Of a stretch of 64,000 nt of DNA, positions 62,161-64,000 are shown one piece after another. Below the pieces are notes generated by a model that saw nothing but the letters and a program-made list of their open reading frames with translations, ran no database searches and was not told the origin of the DNA. This DNA is from Sphingomonas kyeonggiensis (GTDB taxonomy: Bacteria > Pseudomonadota > Alphaproteobacteria > Sphingomonadales > Sphingomonadaceae). Every line of letters starts with the position of its first letter. The first letter of the stretch is position 1. Position numbers and translations under genes: made by a program. The stretch is from the NCBI RefSeq assembly GCF_030812785.1, contig NZ_JAUSTJ010000003.1:186001-250000 (forward strand), given 5' to 3'.

Positions 62161-63731
62161 GCACGATCAACCAGTCCGGCTGGCGCCCCACCACCCCGGA
62201 AGCGGGCGAGGCCAGCGACATCTCGACCTTCACCGGCAACCGCGCACTGATGCTCGACGAGGCACTGATCTTCGAGATCGGCTCGTCCGAGACCACCGGC
62301 GTCGATTTCGGCGAAGTCCCCGCAGCGCCCTCGCGCCTTGGCGGCCTTGAGCGTAGCGCCGAGATCGGCCTGCCCGGCCTGTCCGAGCCCGAGACGGTGC
62401 GCCACTATACCCGCCTGTCGCGCCAGAACTATGCGATCGACCTGGGCCTGTTCCCGCTCGGTTCGTGCACGATGAAGCACAATCCGCGCCTCAACGAGCG
62501 CATGGCGCGCCTGCCGGGCTTCGCCGACATCCATCCGCTCGCCCCCGTCGACACGGTGCAGGGCGCACTCGAAGTCATCGACCAGCTCGCGCATTGGCTG
62601 ATCACGCTCACCGGCATGCAGGCCGTGGCGATGAGCCCCAAGGCGGGTGCCCATGGCGAGCTGTGCGGTATCCTCGCGATCCGCTCGGCGCTCGACGCGC
62701 AGGGTCAGCAGGACCGCAAGATCCTGCTCGTGCCGACCAGTGCGCACGGCACCAACCCGGCGACGGCGGCGTTCGCCGGCTTCTCGGTCGAGGACATCCC
62801 CGCCACCGAGGACGGCCGTGTCGACCTCGAAGCGCTCAAGGCGCGGCTGGGGCCGGACATCGCCGGCGTGATGATCACCAACCCCAATACCTGCGGCCTG
62901 TTCGAGCGCGACATGAAGGCGATCTCGGACGCGGTGCATGCGGCGGGCGGCTATGTCTATTGCGACGGCGCCAACTTCAACGCGATCGTCGGCCGGGTCC
63001 GCCCGGGCGATCTCGGCGTCGATGCGATGCACATCAACCTGCACAAGACCTTCTCGACTCCGCATGGCGGCGGCGGTCCGGGCTCGGGCCCGGTCGTGCT
63101 GTCGGCGGCGCTAGCGCCCTATGCGCCGCTGCCCTTCGTCGAGAAGCAGGGTGACAAGTTCCACCTCGTCGAGGAGGAAACCGCGGGCGAGCATCATGCC
63201 GGCACCTTCGGCCGGATGACCGCGTTCAACGGCCAGATGGGCATGTTCACGCGCGCCCTGACCTATATCTTGTCGCACGGCGCCGACGGCCTGCGCCAGG
63301 TTGCCGAGGATTCGGTGCTCAACGCCAACTACATCCTGCGCTCGATGACCGACGTGCTGGAGGCGCCCTTCGCCAAGTACGGCCCGTGCATGCACGAAGC
63401 GATCTTCAGCGATAAGGGCCTGCCCGAGGGCCTGTCGACGATCGACATCGCCAAGGGGCTGATCGACGAGGGCTATCACCCGATGACGGTGTATTTCCCG
63501 CTCGTCGTCCACGGCGCGATGCTGGTGGAGCCGACCGAGACCGAGTCGAAGGCGACGCTCGACCAGTTCATCGGCGCGTTCCGCAGCGTGGCTGCCCGCG
63601 CCAAGAATGGCGATCCGACGATCAAGACCGCCCCGCACTTCGCCCCGCGCCGCCGCCTCGACGAGACGCTCGCCGCACGCAAGCCGGTGCTGGCGTGGAA
63701 GGCCCCGGCCAAGGCCGAAGCTGCGGAGTAA
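62157..63731 (+). CDS. gcvPB: Glycine dehydrogenase (decarboxylating) subunit 2
   Basis: C-terminal half of the split P protein; it holds PLP and decarboxylates glycine onto the lipoamide of GcvH. The 524-residue product has LGLFPLGSCTMKHNP, TSAHGTNPATAAFAG, and the PLP site NLHKTFSTPHGGGGPGSG with Lys297. Its ATG overlaps the gcvPA stop (ATGA), so the two subunits are translationally coupled. It ends the operon. Confidence 0.97.
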   Translation: MSTINQSGWRPTTPEAGEASDISTFTGNRALMLDEALIFEIGSSETTGVDFGEVPAAPSRLGGLERSAEIGLPGLSEPETVRHYTRLSRQNYAIDLGLFPLGSCTMKHNPRLNERMARLPGFADIHPLAPVDTVQGALEVIDQLAHWLITLTGMQAVAMSPKAGAHGELCGILAIRSALDAQGQQDRKILLVPTSAHGTNPATAAFAGFSVEDIPATEDGRVDLEALKARLGPDIAGVMITNPNTCGLFERDMKAISDAVHAAGGYVYCDGANFNAIVGRVRPGDLGVDAMHINLHKTFSTPHGGGGPGSGPVVLSAALAPYAPLPFVEKQGDKFHLVEEETAGEHHAGTFGRMTAFNGQMGMFTRALTYILSHGADGLRQVAEDSVLNANYILRSMTDVLEAPFAKYGPCMHEAIFSDKGLPEGLSTIDIAKGLIDEGYHPMTVYFPLVVHGAMLVEPTETESKATLDQFIGAFRSVAARAKNGDPTIKTAPHFAPRRRLDETLAARKPVLAWKAPAKAEAAE

Positions 63732-63740
63732 AGTCGTTCA

Positions 63741-63921
63741 TTTCCTCCCCCGGAAACGGCGTTTCCGGGGGAGGGGGACCGCGCCCGCAGGGCGTGGTGG
63801 AGGGGGTCTACGACGAAAGTTGTGGGCCCTTTTTGATTCGATGGCGGGGGAGATCCCCCCTCCACCACGCGGCTGCGCCGCGCGGTCCCCCTCCCCCGGA
63901 GCTGCGCTCCGAGGGAGGAAA
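63741..63921. repeat. Inverted-repeat element, family E copy 2
   Basis: Outer palindromes CCCCCGGAAACG/CGTTTCCGGGGG and a CCGGAGCTGCGCTCCG-type end flank GGTGGAGGGGG/CCCCCCTCCACC arms and an internal spacer of about 50 bases. It is longer than copy 1 but has the same GGACCGCGCCC and GGGCGTGGTGGAGG blocks. It lies between gcvPB and a convergent gene. Confidence 0.85.
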
Positions 63922-64000
63922 TTAAGCGCGCTTCCACAACCAGTCCGCCGGCAGCCCCAGCCGCTCGCTCGCCTTGGCCGGCGGGGCATCCAGCAGCGGC
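63922..64000 (-). CDS. 3' end of a minus-strand gene (partial)
   Basis: Only the last 25 codons are present. They read PLLDAPPAKASERLG then LPADWLWKRA followed by TAA. The composition and the stop just outside the repeat suggest a real C-terminus, but the family cannot be named from so short a piece. Confidence 0.5.
   Translation of the reverse strand, partial: PLLDAPPAKASERLGLPADWLWKRA

Overview
The window is GC-rich, densely coded bacterial chromosome from an alphaproteobacterium, most likely a Sphingomonas-type member of the Sphingomonadales. The reasons are the strong G/C preference at third codon positions, a D-mannonate dehydratase whose catalytic residues match the Novosphingobium enzyme at a +1 offset, sphingomonad-style TonB receptors, the ispH-thrB-rnhA order, a two-subunit GcvP, and short palindromic intergenic elements. 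I saw no insertion sequence, phage, tRNA, rRNA or CRISPR array.

Layout. 1-2.1 kb: end of cytochrome b, cytochrome c1 and apt. 2.3-6.7 kb: MaoC dehydratase, a secreted nucleotide pyrophosphatase/phosphodiesterase-like lipoprotein, and a MerR regulator divergent from a glutaredoxin-MauE membrane protein and a His/Met-rich outer-membrane protein. 6.8-18 kb: mostly secreted or surface proteins (ankyrin/DUF6438 protein, alpha/beta hydrolase, acetamidase-like enzyme, two lipoproteins, beta-helix protein, RTX protein), with the GTPase gene ychF among them. 18.2-28.5 kb: pth, rplY, an ArsR/SRPBCC pair, a TraB/GumN lipoprotein, glyQ, glyS, ppdK and a small overlapping gene. 28.7-37.2 kb: two paralogous membrane-anchored coiled-coil proteins, then a Tad/Flp pilus cluster (cpaA, cpaB, cpaC, cpaD, cpaE, tadB, tadC) that lacks cpaF and a pilin. 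37.2-41 kb: hydrolase, FAD oxidoreductase and small proteins, including a 57-residue YegP-like protein.

41.2-51.9 kb is the most interesting block, a uronic-acid polysaccharide utilisation locus. It has manD, a GntR/FadR-type regulator, an unassigned secreted toroid-type protein, a TonB-dependent receptor, a PF05426 (PL38-like) lyase, a DUF4861 protein and a GH88/GH105-type unsaturated uronyl hydrolase. A 13-16 bp motif with core ATTGGCCTKACCA stands before manD, before the unassigned protein, before the receptor and before the uronyl hydrolase, so these four transcription units look like one regulon. The inferred route is uptake by the receptor, periplasmic depolymerisation, removal of unsaturated uronate, and entry of glucuronate through mannonate to 2-keto-3-deoxygluconate.

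52-58.3 kb: thioesterase, small unknown proteins, a TPR-PRMT-like methyltransferase, rnhA, thrB, ispH and a lipoprotein. 58.5-63.7 kb: a tandem glycine riboswitch followed by gcvT, gcvH, an unrelated lipoprotein gene, gcvPA and gcvPB. The window ends in the 3' end of a minus-strand gene. Thirteen palindromic or inverted-repeat elements of about seven sequence families sit between genes throughout.
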